Positions 8,678 through 18,483 are shown, counted from the first letter of the stretch. The stretch is 64,000 nt of DNA from Actinophytocola xanthii (GCF_001921205.1 NZ_MSIE01000052.1:23595-87594), one strand, 5' to 3'. Made by a program: numbers and translations. The notes: generated from the sequence alone by a model not told the origin.

Positions 8678-10330
8678 TCAGGCCGGTGCCTTCGCGCCGG
8701 CCTCCGCCTCGGCCAGCAGGCCGCGGACGGCGTGCCGGGGCAGGTCGACCAGTCGGACCTCCAGCCACGCTGGCCGGCTGACCGCCGCCGCCACCGCCGC
8801 GCGGGCCTCGTTCTTGGTCAGTGCCCTACCGGCGTGCCGGACGAGCGCCTCGCGCCAGACGTTGCCGGTCCGGCCGTGGGCGCGGGTGAGCAGGTGGTGG
8901 GCGATCGGCGAGGAACCAGCGCCGACGGCGCGAGCCTCGACGACGGCGTGGGCGGGGGTGGGGGTGCTGCGGCGCAGCCGCAGCGTGTACTTCGCCGCCA
9001 GTAGGTCGCTCAGCGCGTGCTGGGCCGCCGCGTTCCCGAGGTCGGGGTGGTTGTTCGGCACGAGCACCGCCACCCGCTCGGCGTTGACCGCGAGCAGCGT
9101 GCGCAGCAGCCACGGCCCCGGGTCCTCGGCCAGGTCGACGGCGACGGTCGCCGGTCGCGCCGACGCGGCCGGCAGCCCGGCGGTCAGCACCCGGGACAGC
9201 TCGACCGCGCTCGCCCCGTCCCGCCGCGGCCAGCCCGGGCCGACCAGCACCGGCGGTGCCCCGTCCGACGCGATCGTCGTGACCGCCTCGGCGACCTCAG
9301 GGTCGAGGGTGTGGGCGGCGCCCTCGAGGGACTGGGCGCCGTGGGTGTAGATGCGCACGGCCGCCCGCTCGAGCCTGCGGTCGAGGACCTGGCGGGTGCG
9401 GGCGGTGGGCCGGCAGACGTAGAGGTCGCTCGCGCTGCCCACCGCCTGCGCGCCGTGGTAGCGGTTGAACGCCGGCAGGATCGCCTCGGTCACCAGCTCC
9501 AGCTCCCCGACCGCGTGCTGCACCTTCATCCCCAGCGCCGGGTGCGCGGGGCTGAACCCGTAGGCCATCACCAGCCGGCCGGTGGTCCGGTCGCGCAGGC
9601 CCTGCACGCCGCGGCCGAGGAACAGCTGGACGCCCTCCGGGGTGTAGGGCGGGTCGGTCAGCACGAGGTCGGCCGATCCGGCGACGGACTCGGGGAGCCC
9701 GAACCGGAAGTCGGCGTAGAGACACCGCACGTCCAGCCCGCGGGCGGCCGCCCGGTCCTCGACGAACTCCAGCAGCCGCTCGTCGAGGTCCACGACCGTC
9801 ACCGCGAGCTCGGGGACGAGCGCGGCGACGGTTAGCGAGGTCAGGTCGTGGTCGCCGACGCAGAGCAGCCGCGCGCCTGGCAGGTCGAACGTGCCGGCGA
9901 GCCAGAGCGCCCGGCGCACGACGGTCTCCGCGGTCACCGACACGTGGTCGAGGGCCGCCCTGGCCGCCGGCGCCGCGGCGATGTCGGCCCTGGCCGCCGC
10001 CAGCAGCTCGGGATGCGCGGCCAGCTGGGCGGCGAAGGGGTCGGCCGGACGGGTCGCGAGCAGGGCGGCGGTGGCAAACCGCTCCCGGTAGGCGTCGGCC
10101 CGGTCGGCCCGGAGCGCGGCGCCGGCCTCCGGGTTCCCGTCCAGGTCGGGCCGCGCGGCCGCCAGCAGCGCCTCGACGGTTCGGCGGGGGAGCGCGCACT
10201 CGCGAACCAGCTCGTCCAGGGTTCGCGGCCCCTCGGCCAGCAGCGCCACGGCCTCCCGAACCCGGCGGGCCCCGATGCCAAACCCGGCGACCACCTCGGC
10301 GACGGCGTCCAGCGGATTCGGGGGGTTCAC
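8678..10330 (-). CDS. bpsA: BpsA-family (bis-aminopropyl spermidine synthase-like) protein with extra C-terminal domain
   Basis: A 550-residue protein. Residues 15-60 form a winged helix (RRVREAVALLAEG...PRRTVEALL). About residues 130-330 are a Rossmann-fold aminopropyltransferase domain with a nucleotide-binding block LLCVGDHDLTSLTVAAL and the active-site motif TDPPYTPEGVQLFLGRG, the hallmark of archaeal/thermophile BpsA, which makes branched polyamines. BpsA proteins are usually about 350 residues; the remaining 200 residues (with GPGWPRRDGASAVELSRVL) form an additional domain I do not recognise. The product in this organism could be another branched polyamine or another aminopropylated or methylated substrate. 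GTG start, no strong ribosome-binding site. Confidence 0.75.
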   Translation of the reverse strand: MNPPNPLDAVAEVVAGFGIGARRVREAVALLAEGPRTLDELVRECALPRRTVEALLAAARPDLDGNPEAGAALRADRADAYRERFATAALLATRPADPFAAQLAAHPELLAAARADIAAAPAARAALDHVSVTAETVVRRALWLAGTFDLPGARLLCVGDHDLTSLTVAALVPELAVTVVDLDERLLEFVEDRAAARGLDVRCLYADFRFGLPESVAGSADLVLTDPPYTPEGVQLFLGRGVQGLRDRTTGRLVMAYGFSPAHPALGMKVQHAVGELELVTEAILPAFNRYHGAQAVGSASDLYVCRPTARTRQVLDRRLERAAVRIYTHGAQSLEGAAHTLDPEVAEAVTTIASDGAPPVLVGPGWPRRDGASAVELSRVLTAGLPAASARPATVAVDLAEDPGPWLLRTLLAVNAERVAVLVPNNHPDLGNAAAQHALSDLLAAKYTLRLRRSTPTPAHAVVEARAVGAGSSPIAHHLLTRAHGRTGNVWREALVRHAGRALTKNEARAAVAAAVSRPAWLEVRLVDLPRHAVRGLLAEAEAGAKAPA

Positions 10331-10354
10331 GGGGAAGGAGCCTACCGGTGACGA

Positions 10355-11797
10355 TCAGGGACAGCGGAGGTCGTGCGGGGGCAGTGCCCGCTCGAGCAGG
10401 TACCGGGTGAACGCCCGCCGGGTGCAGTCGACGCGGTTGGCGACGCCGTGGCCGAACCCGTCGTGGACGACGAGGACGGCCTCCGGCAGCTGGTCGGCGA
10501 CGCGGCGTGCGCCCTGGTACGGCGTGGACGGGTCGTAGCGGGAGTTCAGCAGGAGCGCCGGCGGGGCGTCGGGCGCGTGTAGCGGGTGCTGTGGGTTGGT
10601 CGCGGGGACCGGCGGGTTGAGGCACAGGCTCGGCTTGCCGAACGCGGCCGAGCGGACGTCGGGCGCGACCCGCCGCTACGCCCGCGCCAGTGCCACCTGG
10701 TGCTCCCAGCTGGTCGCGTCGACGCGGGTGTCGGCGCACACCGTGAAGATCGGCAACGCGGCCTCCCCGGACGCCGGCGGGGCGTCGGCGGCGGCTGGCG
10801 CCGCCGCAAGGCCGGCGAGGACCGCGATCCGGTGCGCGACGTCGGGCAGGTCGGGCCTGGTCAACGGCGAGACGAGCCGGTCGGTGAGCGCGGTCGGGTC
10901 GAGCGGGCGGTCCGGCTCGGCGGGGTCGACGAGGGAGCCCTCGTCGGCGGCGGCGAACAGGTCGGCGACGATCCGCCGGACGACCCGGCCGTGCAGCTCG
11001 CAGGACGGGGTGTCGGCGCACCAGGTCAGGAACCGATCGAACGACTCCTGGGCGGCGAGTGCCGCGGTCACGTCGAAGCGGTCCGGGCTCGCGCCGTGGT
11101 CGTAGACGGCGTCCAGGGTCAGGGTGCGCAGCCGGGACCCGAACAGCTCGGCGTACCTCTGCCCGATCACCGTGCCGTAGGACAGGCCGTAGAGGTCGAC
11201 CGTGTCCACCTCGAGCGCGGCGCGGATCGCGTCCACGTCGTGGGCGCTCTGCGTGCTGTCCAGGTGGTCGAACACCGGGCCGGTCCTCGCCCGGCAGTCC
11301 GTGCCGACCGCGGCCTGCGCCTCGAGCAGCTCGTCGAACTCGCGCCGCGACCGCGGTGCCGGCCGGTCCAGCTCGGCGACCACTGCGGCGTCACACCGGA
11401 CCGGGCTGGTGCGCTGCACGCCGCGCGGGTCGAAACCGACCACGTCGAACCGTGCGGCGATCTCCGGTGGGAACAGGAGCCCGAACCACTGGTCGTCGAC
11501 GACCGCGTCCACGCCCGAGCTGCCCGGCCCGGCGGGCAGGTAGACCAACACGCCGCGCCGCTGCGAGGGCTCGGTGGCGGCCCGCCGGGCGACGGCGACC
11601 GAGATCGTCTCCCCGTCCGGTCGGGACCAGTCGACCGGCGCCGGGACCGAGGCGCAGTCGATCCGCGGGTTGTCCGCGCAGGGCTGCCAGGAGACCGCGG
11701 GCCCGGGGGTCGCGGCCGCGGGAGTGATCACCGACGCGGTGACGACGGCGGCCGCGGCGAGACAGCGGCGCGCTCGACGGGTGGGGTGAGGTGTCAT
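10355..11797 (-). pseudogene. exported alpha/beta-hydrolase (tripeptidyl aminopeptidase-like), broken by in-frame amber codon
   Basis: Residues 1-30 are a signal peptide with twin arginines (RRARR, then an Ala/Val-rich core). The fold starts at PCADNPRIDC and shows LPAGPGSSG and the nucleophile elbow GLSYGTVIG. Frame 10676-11797 stops at a TAG (plus-strand cta, 10676-10678) after 373 codons. Reading on in the same frame gives 106 more family-typical residues, including the catalytic Asp region LLNSRYDPSTPY and catalytic His region HDGFGHGV, ending at TGA 10355-10357. Without readthrough the product lacks two of the three catalytic residues. A single substitution (for example TAC to TAG), a sequencing error or amber suppression would each explain it. 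Confidence 0.8.
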
Positions 11798-11840
11798 GCC
11801 CTCGACGGTGGCGGCCGCCGCCGGTGTCCGGGTCCCACTC

Positions 11841-11894
11841 CCGGCCGGAGTTCCGACCGGCCGGCGGAGGCCGCCTCCTACCGAGGGAGGAGGC
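11841..11894. promoter_or_regulatory. two inverted repeats between hydrolase and histidine kinase
   Basis: The 128-bp divergent region holds CCGGCCGG at 11841-11848 and 11857-11864, and the perfect pair GCCTCCT (11873-11879)/AGGAGGC (11888-11894) with an 8-nt spacer. These could be binding sites for the neighbouring response regulator; no consensus is recognised. Confidence 0.3.
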
Positions 11895-11925
11895 GAGACC
11901 GGCGCGCCCCTTCTAGGGTCGGGGC

Positions 11926-13080
11926 GTGACGCCGCGGATCAGGAGCAGGTCACCGGTGCTGCTGTGGGCGCCGGTGAGGTTGCTGCCGTTGCTGCTGTCG
12001 CCGGCCTACCTCACCGTGCTGCACGGACCGCAGCCCACGACCGGGCGCGACTGGCTGTTCGGGATGGCCGCCACGACGGCGACGCTGTTCGGCGGGCGGT
12101 TTCCGCTCGCCGTCACCCTGGTCCAGTCGGTGCTGCTGGTCCTCGGCGTGCGCGGGGCGGACACCGCGACCATGCCGGTCGTCATGCCGATGCTGTTCGT
12201 CCTCGCGCTGGTCGCCGTCGGTGAGCTGTGGCTGCGGTGCGGCGGCTGGCGGCGGTGGGTCGGCACGGGCGGGTTCGTCCTCGCCCAGGTCCTGATCTAC
12301 CTGCCGACCTACCACCCCGTGCTGTCCACCGCGTCGATTGTCGTGCTGACCGGCCCGCCGGTGCTGCTCGGTGGCTACGTTCGCTCCGTGCTGCGGGTGG
12401 CGGTGCGGGTGGAGCGGCAGCGCGACCAGGACGTGCGGGACGCCAGGGCGGCGGAACGGGCCGCGATCGCCCGCGAGCTGCACGACCTCGTCGCCCATCA
12501 CATGGCGTCGGTCGCGATCCAGGTCGGCGCCGCCCGGCACGCCCTGGGCGGCGCCAACGAGCCGGTCGATGTGGCTCTGTCGCAGGCGCACGAGACGGCG
12601 AGGTCCGCGCTGGCCGACCTGGGCAGGCTGATGACCGCGTTGCGGGCGCCGGCGACCGGTCCCGCGGGGGTGGCGCCGGTCGAGCCGGGTGCGCTGGGCG
12701 CGGCCCTGCTGGAGGTGGTCGACCGCGCCAGGGCCGCCGAGCACCAGGTCGACAGCACGATCGATCCGGAGGTCGCCCGGCTCGACTCGATGCGGCGGTT
12801 GGCGGTGCTGCGCGTGGTGCAGGAGTCGATCACCAACGTGCTCCGCCACGCGGGCCGCCGGGCGCGGATCACCCTGTCGGTCCTGATGGGAGAGGACGGC
12901 GTGCGGATCCGGGTGCACGACGACGGCGGCCGGGGGGTGCGGGCCCAGCCGGTGTCCGGGACGGGGCTCGGCCTGGTCGGCATGCGGGAACGGGTCGAGC
13001 TGCTCGGCGGCACGCTGCGCGCCGGACCCGCCGGGAACGGCTGGGAGCTCACCGCCGCGATCCCCGCGGAACGACCGTGA
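11926..13080 (+). CDS. two-component sensor histidine kinase, NarL/LiaS-type (HisKA_3)
   Basis: A 384-residue membrane sensor. The N-terminal ~150 residues have four to five hydrophobic segments and no evident extracellular sensor domain, so it may sense the membrane. The HisKA_3 dimerisation helix carries the phospho-acceptor in AIARELHDLVAHHMASV, and the HATPase_c domain shows RVVQESITNVLRHAG and GTGLGLVGMRERV. It starts at GTG 11926 and overlaps the response regulator gene by GTGA, so the two form one unit. Its divergence from the hydrolase gene hints that the hydrolase is a target (inference). Confidence 0.92.
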   Translation: MTPRIRSRSPVLLWAPVRLLPLLLSPAYLTVLHGPQPTTGRDWLFGMAATTATLFGGRFPLAVTLVQSVLLVLGVRGADTATMPVVMPMLFVLALVAVGELWLRCGGWRRWVGTGGFVLAQVLIYLPTYHPVLSTASIVVLTGPPVLLGGYVRSVLRVAVRVERQRDQDVRDARAAERAAIARELHDLVAHHMASVAIQVGAARHALGGANEPVDVALSQAHETARSALADLGRLMTALRAPATGPAGVAPVEPGALGAALLEVVDRARAAEHQVDSTIDPEVARLDSMRRLAVLRVVQESITNVLRHAGRRARITLSVLMGEDGVRIRVHDDGGRGVRAQPVSGTGLGLVGMRERVELLGGTLRAGPAGNGWELTAAIPAERP

Positions 13081-13730
13081 TCCGGGTGCTGCTGGTGGAC
13101 GACCAGCACCTGGTGCGGGCGGGGCTGCGCATGCTGTGCGGCACGGCCGAGGACCTCGAGGTGGTCGGCGAGGCGGAGAACGGCCACCGGGCGACCGAGC
13201 TGGTCACCCGACTGCGCCCGGACGTCGTGCTGATGGACCTGCGGATGCCCGGCGTGGACGGCACCACGGCGACGGCCAGGATCGTCGCGGCCCAGCCCTC
13301 GACGAGGGTCCTCGTGCTGACCACGTTCGACGACGACCAGCACCTCTACCCCGCGCTCGCCGCCGGCGCCCACGGCTTCCTCGCCAAGGACACCCCGCCG
13401 GCGGACCTGCTCGCGGCCGTGCGGCGCACCGCGGCGGGCGAGGCCGTGTTCAGTCCGCACGTGCTCTCCCGCGTGGTGCGCGCGGCCGTGGCGGCGAGGC
13501 GGGCCGACGCCGAGCCGGACGCCGCCCTGCTGGCCACCCTCACCGAACGAGAACGCGAGGTCCTCGCGCTGGTCGGGGCCGGCCGCTCCAACGCCGAGAT
13601 CGCGGACGCCCTGCACGTCGGCATCACCACGGTGAAGACCCACGTCGCCAACCTGATGACGAAGACCGCCGCGCCCAACCGCGTTCGCTTAGCGGTGCTC
13701 GCGACCCGCAACCACGTCACCCCCGGGTAG
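13077..13730 (+). CDS. NarL-family response regulator
   Basis: A 217-residue DNA-binding response regulator paired with the upstream kinase. The receiver domain has the acidic pair in LLVDDQHLVRAG, the phospho-acceptor Asp in DVVLMDLRMPGVDG and the Lys in FLAKDTPP. The C-terminal LuxR helix-turn-helix is TEREREVLALVGAGRSNAEIA...TTVKTHVANLM. The GTG start overlaps the kinase stop. Confidence 0.93.
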   Translation: MIRVLLVDDQHLVRAGLRMLCGTAEDLEVVGEAENGHRATELVTRLRPDVVLMDLRMPGVDGTTATARIVAAQPSTRVLVLTTFDDDQHLYPALAAGAHGFLAKDTPPADLLAAVRRTAAGEAVFSPHVLSRVVRAAVAARRADAEPDAALLATLTEREREVLALVGAGRSNAEIADALHVGITTVKTHVANLMTKTAAPNRVRLAVLATRNHVTPG

Positions 13731-13898
13731 CGTGAAACGGGCCGGCGACGAAAATCAGTGCGTAATTCCCGCATTCTTCGAATATGTCCATCTGCTTCTG
13801 CCCACTCCCGATTTCGCGGATTTCCAGCTTGTACGACCACCGAATCGAGTGACGTTCTTCTGATCACTGAGCGTGGTTTTCTGTGCGAGGATCGCGCA

Positions 13899-14771
13899 AT
13901 GACCAACCCGAGATCGATCAGCATGCAACGGCGGCTGCTGGGCGCGGAGTTGTTGCGACTGCGCGAGATCGCGGGCCTCACCCAGGACGAGGCGGCCGAG
14001 CGGCTGGGCAAGGCACCGAACAAGATCAGCCGGGTGGAGTCCGGCAAGATCGGCATCGACAGGTCCGACTTGGACGTGCTGCTCGACCTCTACCAGGCGT
14101 CGGAGAAGGACCGGCTCTGGTGCCGGGACCTCGCCCGCGCCGCGAGGCCGAAGCGGGGCCGGCCGACCGGCAGCACCGTCCACGTCGGACCCCGCTGGTT
14201 CCGCGCCTTCCGCGACCTGGAGAGCGACGCCACCGAGGTGATGAACGTCTGCTCGGAGGTCGTGCCGAGCATTCTGCAGACCGACACCTACGTCCGGGCC
14301 ATGTTTGACGGGCAGGGTGTCGACCCGGCCGACCGGAAGGTCACCGACACCCTCCGGGTCCGTGCCGAACGTCGGCGTTTGCTGCACCGCGAGCACGCCG
14401 CCCGGTTCACCTTCGTGCTGAGCGAGTCGGCGCTGCGCCGCCAGGTCGGTGGCCCGCCGGTGATGGCCGAACAGCTGCGCCACCTCGCCGGGGTGGCCGC
14501 CCTGCCCAACGTCACGCTCCAGGTAGTCCCGTTCGACAGCCGCTCCTACGCGTCGCTGACCAACATCTTCACGATGTTCCGCTTCGACCACGAGATGGCC
14601 CGCGACCTCGTCTACGTGGGGATGCACGCCGACGCGATGTACCTGGACAAGCCGGACACGGTCAACAGCTACGCCGACCACTTCCGTCGCCTGCAGGCGG
14701 TGGCGCTCGAGCCGCCGGAGTCGCGACGCCTCGTTCAGACCGCCGCGGAGGAGTTCGCGGCGAAGGGGTGA
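13899..14771 (+). CDS. XRE-family regulator with DUF5753 domain
   Basis: A 290-residue protein of the large actinobacterial HTH plus DUF5753 family. The helix-turn-helix is at about residues 10-65 (LREIAGLTQDEAAERLGKAPNKISRVESG). DUF5753 follows from about residue 95, with VPSILQTDTYVRAMF, LSESALRRQVGGP and VTLQVVPFDS. Members are usually next to a small DUF397 gene; none is seen here. ATG 13899 is chosen because the HTH begins shortly after it; upstream in-frame codons translate a non-conserved stretch. The 3' end overlaps the convergent MFS gene by 37 bp, next to the RiPP operon. The 168 bp before it contain no other gene. Confidence 0.88.
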   Translation: MTNPRSISMQRRLLGAELLRLREIAGLTQDEAAERLGKAPNKISRVESGKIGIDRSDLDVLLDLYQASEKDRLWCRDLARAARPKRGRPTGSTVHVGPRWFRAFRDLESDATEVMNVCSEVVPSILQTDTYVRAMFDGQGVDPADRKVTDTLRVRAERRRLLHREHAARFTFVLSESALRRQVGGPPVMAEQLRHLAGVAALPNVTLQVVPFDSRSYASLTNIFTMFRFDHEMARDLVYVGMHADAMYLDKPDTVNSYADHFRRLQAVALEPPESRRLVQTAAEEFAAKG

Positions 14772-15973
14772 GGCGGGCGCGGCCAGACGGAGCGGCTCTC
14801 CCTCGCGGTGGCCGCCGCGAGGACGGCGAGCAGTGCGCCGAAGCACAGGTAGGAGAGCTCGGCCGGGAGGCGTTCGAGCAGCAGGCCGGCGACCGCTGCC
14901 CCGACCGCGGGGGTCACCATCAGCACCAGGCCGACCGTGCTGTTCATCCTGCCCTGCAGGTGGTCGGGTGTCCGCACGACCTGTTCCAGCACGATGACCG
15001 AGCTGGACACCGCGACCGCCGCGCCGCACAGGGTGAGCAGGGGCGCCAGCACAACCGGGCTGGGGCTCACCGCCATCAACGGGACGACCAGCGCGCACAG
15101 CACCGACCCGCCCAGCAGCGTACGGCGGTGCGAGGTGCGGTCCATGACGCGGGGCGCCAGCACCGCTCCCACCAGCGCTCCGCCCGCCCAGAAGTCGTAG
15201 AGGACGCCGACGGTCACGCTGGAGGCGCCGTGGTCCACAGTGGCCACGACGACGGTGAGCGAGACACCCTCGATGGCGAAGTTCTGCGCCGAGGCGATCA
15301 GCGTGAGCGACCGCAGCGCCCGATCCCGCCACACGAACCGCAGCCCGGTCCGCACCGCGGCCCACCACCGCGCCTCGGCCCGCTCCTCGGGATCCACAGT
15401 CGAACGCAGGGCGTACACACTGGATGCCGAGACGACGAACGACGCCGCGTTGAGCCAGAACGGCAGGCTCGGGTGCACGGTGAACAGGAAGCCACCCAGG
15501 ACCGGCCCCAGCAGGCCCGCGGCGTGAGCGCGTACCCGGTTGACCGCCAGCGCGGTGCCGAGCTTCCGCTCGGGCACGAGTGTGCGCAGCACCGCCAGCC
15601 CGGCGGCGCTGTGCGGCGCGGTGAGCAGCCCGAACACCACACCGGCCGCGAACAGGACCGGCATCGTCGCCCAGCCAAGCGAGATCGCGAGGGCGAACGC
15701 CGCGCTGGCGAGGACCCGACCGCACTCGCAGGTCAGCATCACCGTGCGCCGGTCGAAGCGGTCGGCGATCGGGCCGGCCGCCAGGAAGGCCACCGCCGTC
15801 GCGCCCGTCCAGACCGCCTCGACCAGCCCGACACGCAGCGGGGACCCGGTGGCGGCCAGCACCAGCAGCGGCAACGTGATCACCGCCGCGCTCGTCCCCA
15901 GCATGGACAGGCCCTGGCCCACCACCAACAGCTGGAAGTCCCGGTTGCGCAGCAGGCTGTCCGGCGCGCTCAC
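14735..15973 (-). CDS. MFS transporter (drug/peptide efflux type)
   Basis: A 412-residue major facilitator protein with about 12 hydrophobic segments, starting SAPDSLLRNRDFQLLVVGQG, typical of MFS exporters near biosynthetic clusters. The loop GPIADRFDRRTVML matches the MFS motif between helices 2 and 3. The GTG start overlaps the stop of the second LanKC-like gene (GTGA), so it is the last gene of the radical SAM/LanKC operon. Export of the RiPP product or self-resistance is likely from context, but class III lanthipeptides more often use ABC exporters. It overlaps the convergent XRE gene by 37 bp. Confidence 0.88.
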   Translation of the reverse strand: MSAPDSLLRNRDFQLLVVGQGLSMLGTSAAVITLPLLVLAATGSPLRVGLVEAVWTGATAVAFLAAGPIADRFDRRTVMLTCECGRVLASAAFALAISLGWATMPVLFAAGVVFGLLTAPHSAAGLAVLRTLVPERKLGTALAVNRVRAHAAGLLGPVLGGFLFTVHPSLPFWLNAASFVVSASSVYALRSTVDPEERAEARWWAAVRTGLRFVWRDRALRSLTLIASAQNFAIEGVSLTVVVATVDHGASSVTVGVLYDFWAGGALVGAVLAPRVMDRTSHRRTLLGGSVLCALVVPLMAVSPSPVVLAPLLTLCGAAVAVSSSVIVLEQVVRTPDHLQGRMNSTVGLVLMVTPAVGAAVAGLLLERLPAELSYLCFGALLAVLAAATARESRSVWPRPPHPFAANSSAAV

Positions 15974-18435
15974 GACCGGGTGCCCAGGCCGGGCAGCGGC
16001 GCCGGGCAGCCGTGCACCGCGGTGTGGACGGCCAGCAGAACGCCGGCGGTGCCGGTGGCGAGGTCCATCGACAGCCTCAGCATCCCGTCCAGCGTGAACG
16101 CCGGGTTCCCCCGGTGGCGTACGGCATGTGCCCCGAGCATCCGCAGGTGCCGGGCGGGGGAGGCGCCGAGGTGCGCGGTGCCGAGGAGCACGCCGGCCTG
16201 ACCGGTGAGCAGGCCGCCGGTCAGCAGCAGTTCGGTGTCCAGCCCGTCGCGGACCAGCTCGCGCACCGCGGCCAGGTGCGGGTCGTGGTGTCGGCGGAGG
16301 TACTCCTGGACCGCGATGCCGATGCCCGCGCTGCCGCGCTCGAGCCCGGTGAGCCAGTGTTCGCCGTCCCTGACCTGCAGGCGGCGGCCTCGTGGCACGC
16401 CGCACCGCCCGAGGTCGCGGGCGAGCGCGGTCCGGGCGTGCCGGAGCCACGCAAGGTTCCCGTCCACGTCGAACAGGTGGGTGAACAGCAGCGCCGGACC
16501 GGACCAGCCGTGCATCAGGCCGGCCGAGGCCGCGTTCGTGCGCAGTCCGGCGGCGAGCTCCTCGCCGATCTCCGTCGCGTCCTCGCCGAAATGCAGCAGG
16601 GTGAGCCCGACACCAGCGAGGCCGCCGAACAGCCCGATGCCGCAACCGGTGAGGTCGATCTTCCGCAGGCGGTCCAGGGTCTCCAGTGCCTCGGCGTGGC
16701 GGCCCAGCTCGTCGAGGACGACGGCGGTGCCGGCCAGGCCGTCGAACAGTCCGGGACGGGGCCAGCGGGTGCGGCGAGCCGCCCGGACCAGCCATTCGAC
16801 GTGGTCGTCGAACTCCGGGTACCGGTCGTGGCCGGTGACGTGCAGCGCGTGCAGCACCCCGGCGGCGCCGAAGGCGAGACCGGCGGCCTGGCGGTCGAAC
16901 AGCCGGGCGTCCCCGGGGAACAACCGGTCCTCCCGCCCCGGGGTGGCGCTGTCCACGATCGCCGCGGCCATGCCGGTGAACAGCTGGTCCCAGCCCTCGG
17001 CGCCGGTGGGCCAGTCGAGCTGATGGGCCGGGAGGGCGCCCGGCGGGGTGAGCCGCGACCGCAGGTAGGACCCGAAGTCGGCGGGTACCGCGAAGCGTTC
17101 CTCAGCCAGCCGGACCAGCTGTCCGACCTTCTCCGGCGCGAACCGCAGCAGCTCGGTGAACGGCAGGAACATCGCGAGCCGGATGCACGCCAGGGCGTAG
17201 TCGTCGGCCGCCGTGCCCTCGCGGGCCCAGTCCGCGCTGAAACCCTCGGTCACCAGCGTCGGCCGGTTCTCCTCGCCGAGGGCATAGGCCGTCTCGAAGT
17301 CCACGAGGCAGACCCGGCCGTCCGGGCGGACCATGATGTTGCCGGGCTTGAGGTCGCCGAAGACGACGCCGCGTTCGTGCAGCCGGCCCACGGCGGTCCT
17401 GATCCGCTCGAAGGTCGCGTTCGCCCAGGCGCTGTACTCGGCGAGCTCCGCGTCGGTCGGGTCGGGTCGGAGCAGCGGGTGCCGCCTGCCCATCGCCTCG
17501 TGCAGCGGCTCGCCCTCGACGAGCTCCTCGACTAGGAAGTGGTGCTCCCAGTGGCGGAACCGGCCGAGCACCCGGGGAACGAACTCGAGGTCGGCGAGCC
17601 GGTCCAGCATCGCGTGTTCGCGGTCCAGGCGTGCGACGGCGTCGGCGTCGTCCATGTCGAGCCCGGCATGCGGACGTGCCTCCCGCAGGACGACGGTCCG
17701 CCCGAGCCCGGACCTCTCCACCGCCCGGTAGACCCCGCCGCCGTTGCTGAACAGCAGCGCCTTCTCCACCCGGTAGGGAAGGGGACCGCCGCTGCCCGCC
17801 CGCGCCGCCTCGACCTGGGCCTGGACGAAGGCGGGGATCCGCACCCAGGAGGGCGTCCGGAACGCCGTGCCGCGCAGGTCGGGGACCAGCACGCCGTCGG
17901 GCCGCGCCACGGCCGGTACGTGGTCGCCGGCCGGTGAGAAGCAGTACCGCATCCGGAACCCGCCGTACCGCAGGTACAGCGGTCCCTCGCCCCAGCGCAG
18001 GTCGTTGAGGATGTGCGGACCGACGACTCCTCGCAGCCGTTCGGAGAGCTCCTTGAGCGTGAGCTCGAGCGTGTGCTCGTCCGCCGGGTAGATCGTCACC
18101 AGCTTGCCACTGGACGTGCGGGAGGCGGACTTCCCGTTCAGCCGCGAGAGCATCGCCTGGCTGCGGAGGAACTTGAAGGAGATGCCGCGCCGCACGCAGT
18201 AGTCCCAGACCTCCGCCACGACCCGGGCGGCCTGGGAGCCGACGGCCGACGCGTGGATCTTCCAGCCCTGGTCGGGAAGCCGGGTGTCCTCGGGTTCGAG
18301 GTGGACCCAGCCGCCCTGCTCGGCTCGCCACCATCCCGGCGGAGCGGCGTCGCGGGCGTGGGGGAAGCGGGTCGCGTCGTCGTCGAGCCGGTCCAGGCTC
18401 TCGACGAAGAGCGGACCGGGCTGGGGCCGGCTCAT
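15970..18435 (-). CDS. lanKC: class III lanthionine synthetase-like protein LanKC (copy 1; lyase intact, kinase Lys replaced by Arg)
   Basis: An 821-residue three-domain enzyme. Residues 1-210 are a phospho-Ser/Thr lyase domain with a His61-containing GWKIHASA, Lys88 in ISFKFLRS, and TSSGKLVTIYP. Residues 220-470 are a kinase domain with catalytic loop VFGDLKPGNIMV (Asp361) and metal-binding VDFETA. Residues 510-821 are a LanC-like domain without zinc-binding Cys/His, as in class III. The ATP-anchoring Lys expected in VVxKEARPHAG is Arg251 (codon 17683-17685). ATG 18435 is chosen over the upstream ATG 18462 because GGAAGGA lies 10 nt before it. The gene lies downstream of the precursor and is coupled to the MFS gene. 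Confidence 0.88.
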   Translation of the reverse strand: MSRPQPGPLFVESLDRLDDDATRFPHARDAAPPGWWRAEQGGWVHLEPEDTRLPDQGWKIHASAVGSQAARVVAEVWDYCVRRGISFKFLRSQAMLSRLNGKSASRTSSGKLVTIYPADEHTLELTLKELSERLRGVVGPHILNDLRWGEGPLYLRYGGFRMRYCFSPAGDHVPAVARPDGVLVPDLRGTAFRTPSWVRIPAFVQAQVEAARAGSGGPLPYRVEKALLFSNGGGVYRAVERSGLGRTVVLREARPHAGLDMDDADAVARLDREHAMLDRLADLEFVPRVLGRFRHWEHHFLVEELVEGEPLHEAMGRRHPLLRPDPTDAELAEYSAWANATFERIRTAVGRLHERGVVFGDLKPGNIMVRPDGRVCLVDFETAYALGEENRPTLVTEGFSADWAREGTAADDYALACIRLAMFLPFTELLRFAPEKVGQLVRLAEERFAVPADFGSYLRSRLTPPGALPAHQLDWPTGAEGWDQLFTGMAAAIVDSATPGREDRLFPGDARLFDRQAAGLAFGAAGVLHALHVTGHDRYPEFDDHVEWLVRAARRTRWPRPGLFDGLAGTAVVLDELGRHAEALETLDRLRKIDLTGCGIGLFGGLAGVGLTLLHFGEDATEIGEELAAGLRTNAASAGLMHGWSGPALLFTHLFDVDGNLAWLRHARTALARDLGRCGVPRGRRLQVRDGEHWLTGLERGSAGIGIAVQEYLRRHHDPHLAAVRELVRDGLDTELLLTGGLLTGQAGVLLGTAHLGASPARHLRMLGAHAVRHRGNPAFTLDGMLRLSMDLATGTAGVLLAVHTAVHGCPAPLPGLGTRS

Positions 18436-18483
18436 GGCCGCATCGTCCTTCCTGCGAGACACCCGCCTCGCCGGGTTGGGCGA

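Noticed and set aside
14768..17535. Plus-strand ORFs of 470-510 codons antisense to the MFS and LanKC1 genes.
   Set aside because: They are Arg/Gly/Pro-rich, have no recognisable domain and mirror the codon structure of the opposite strand genes.
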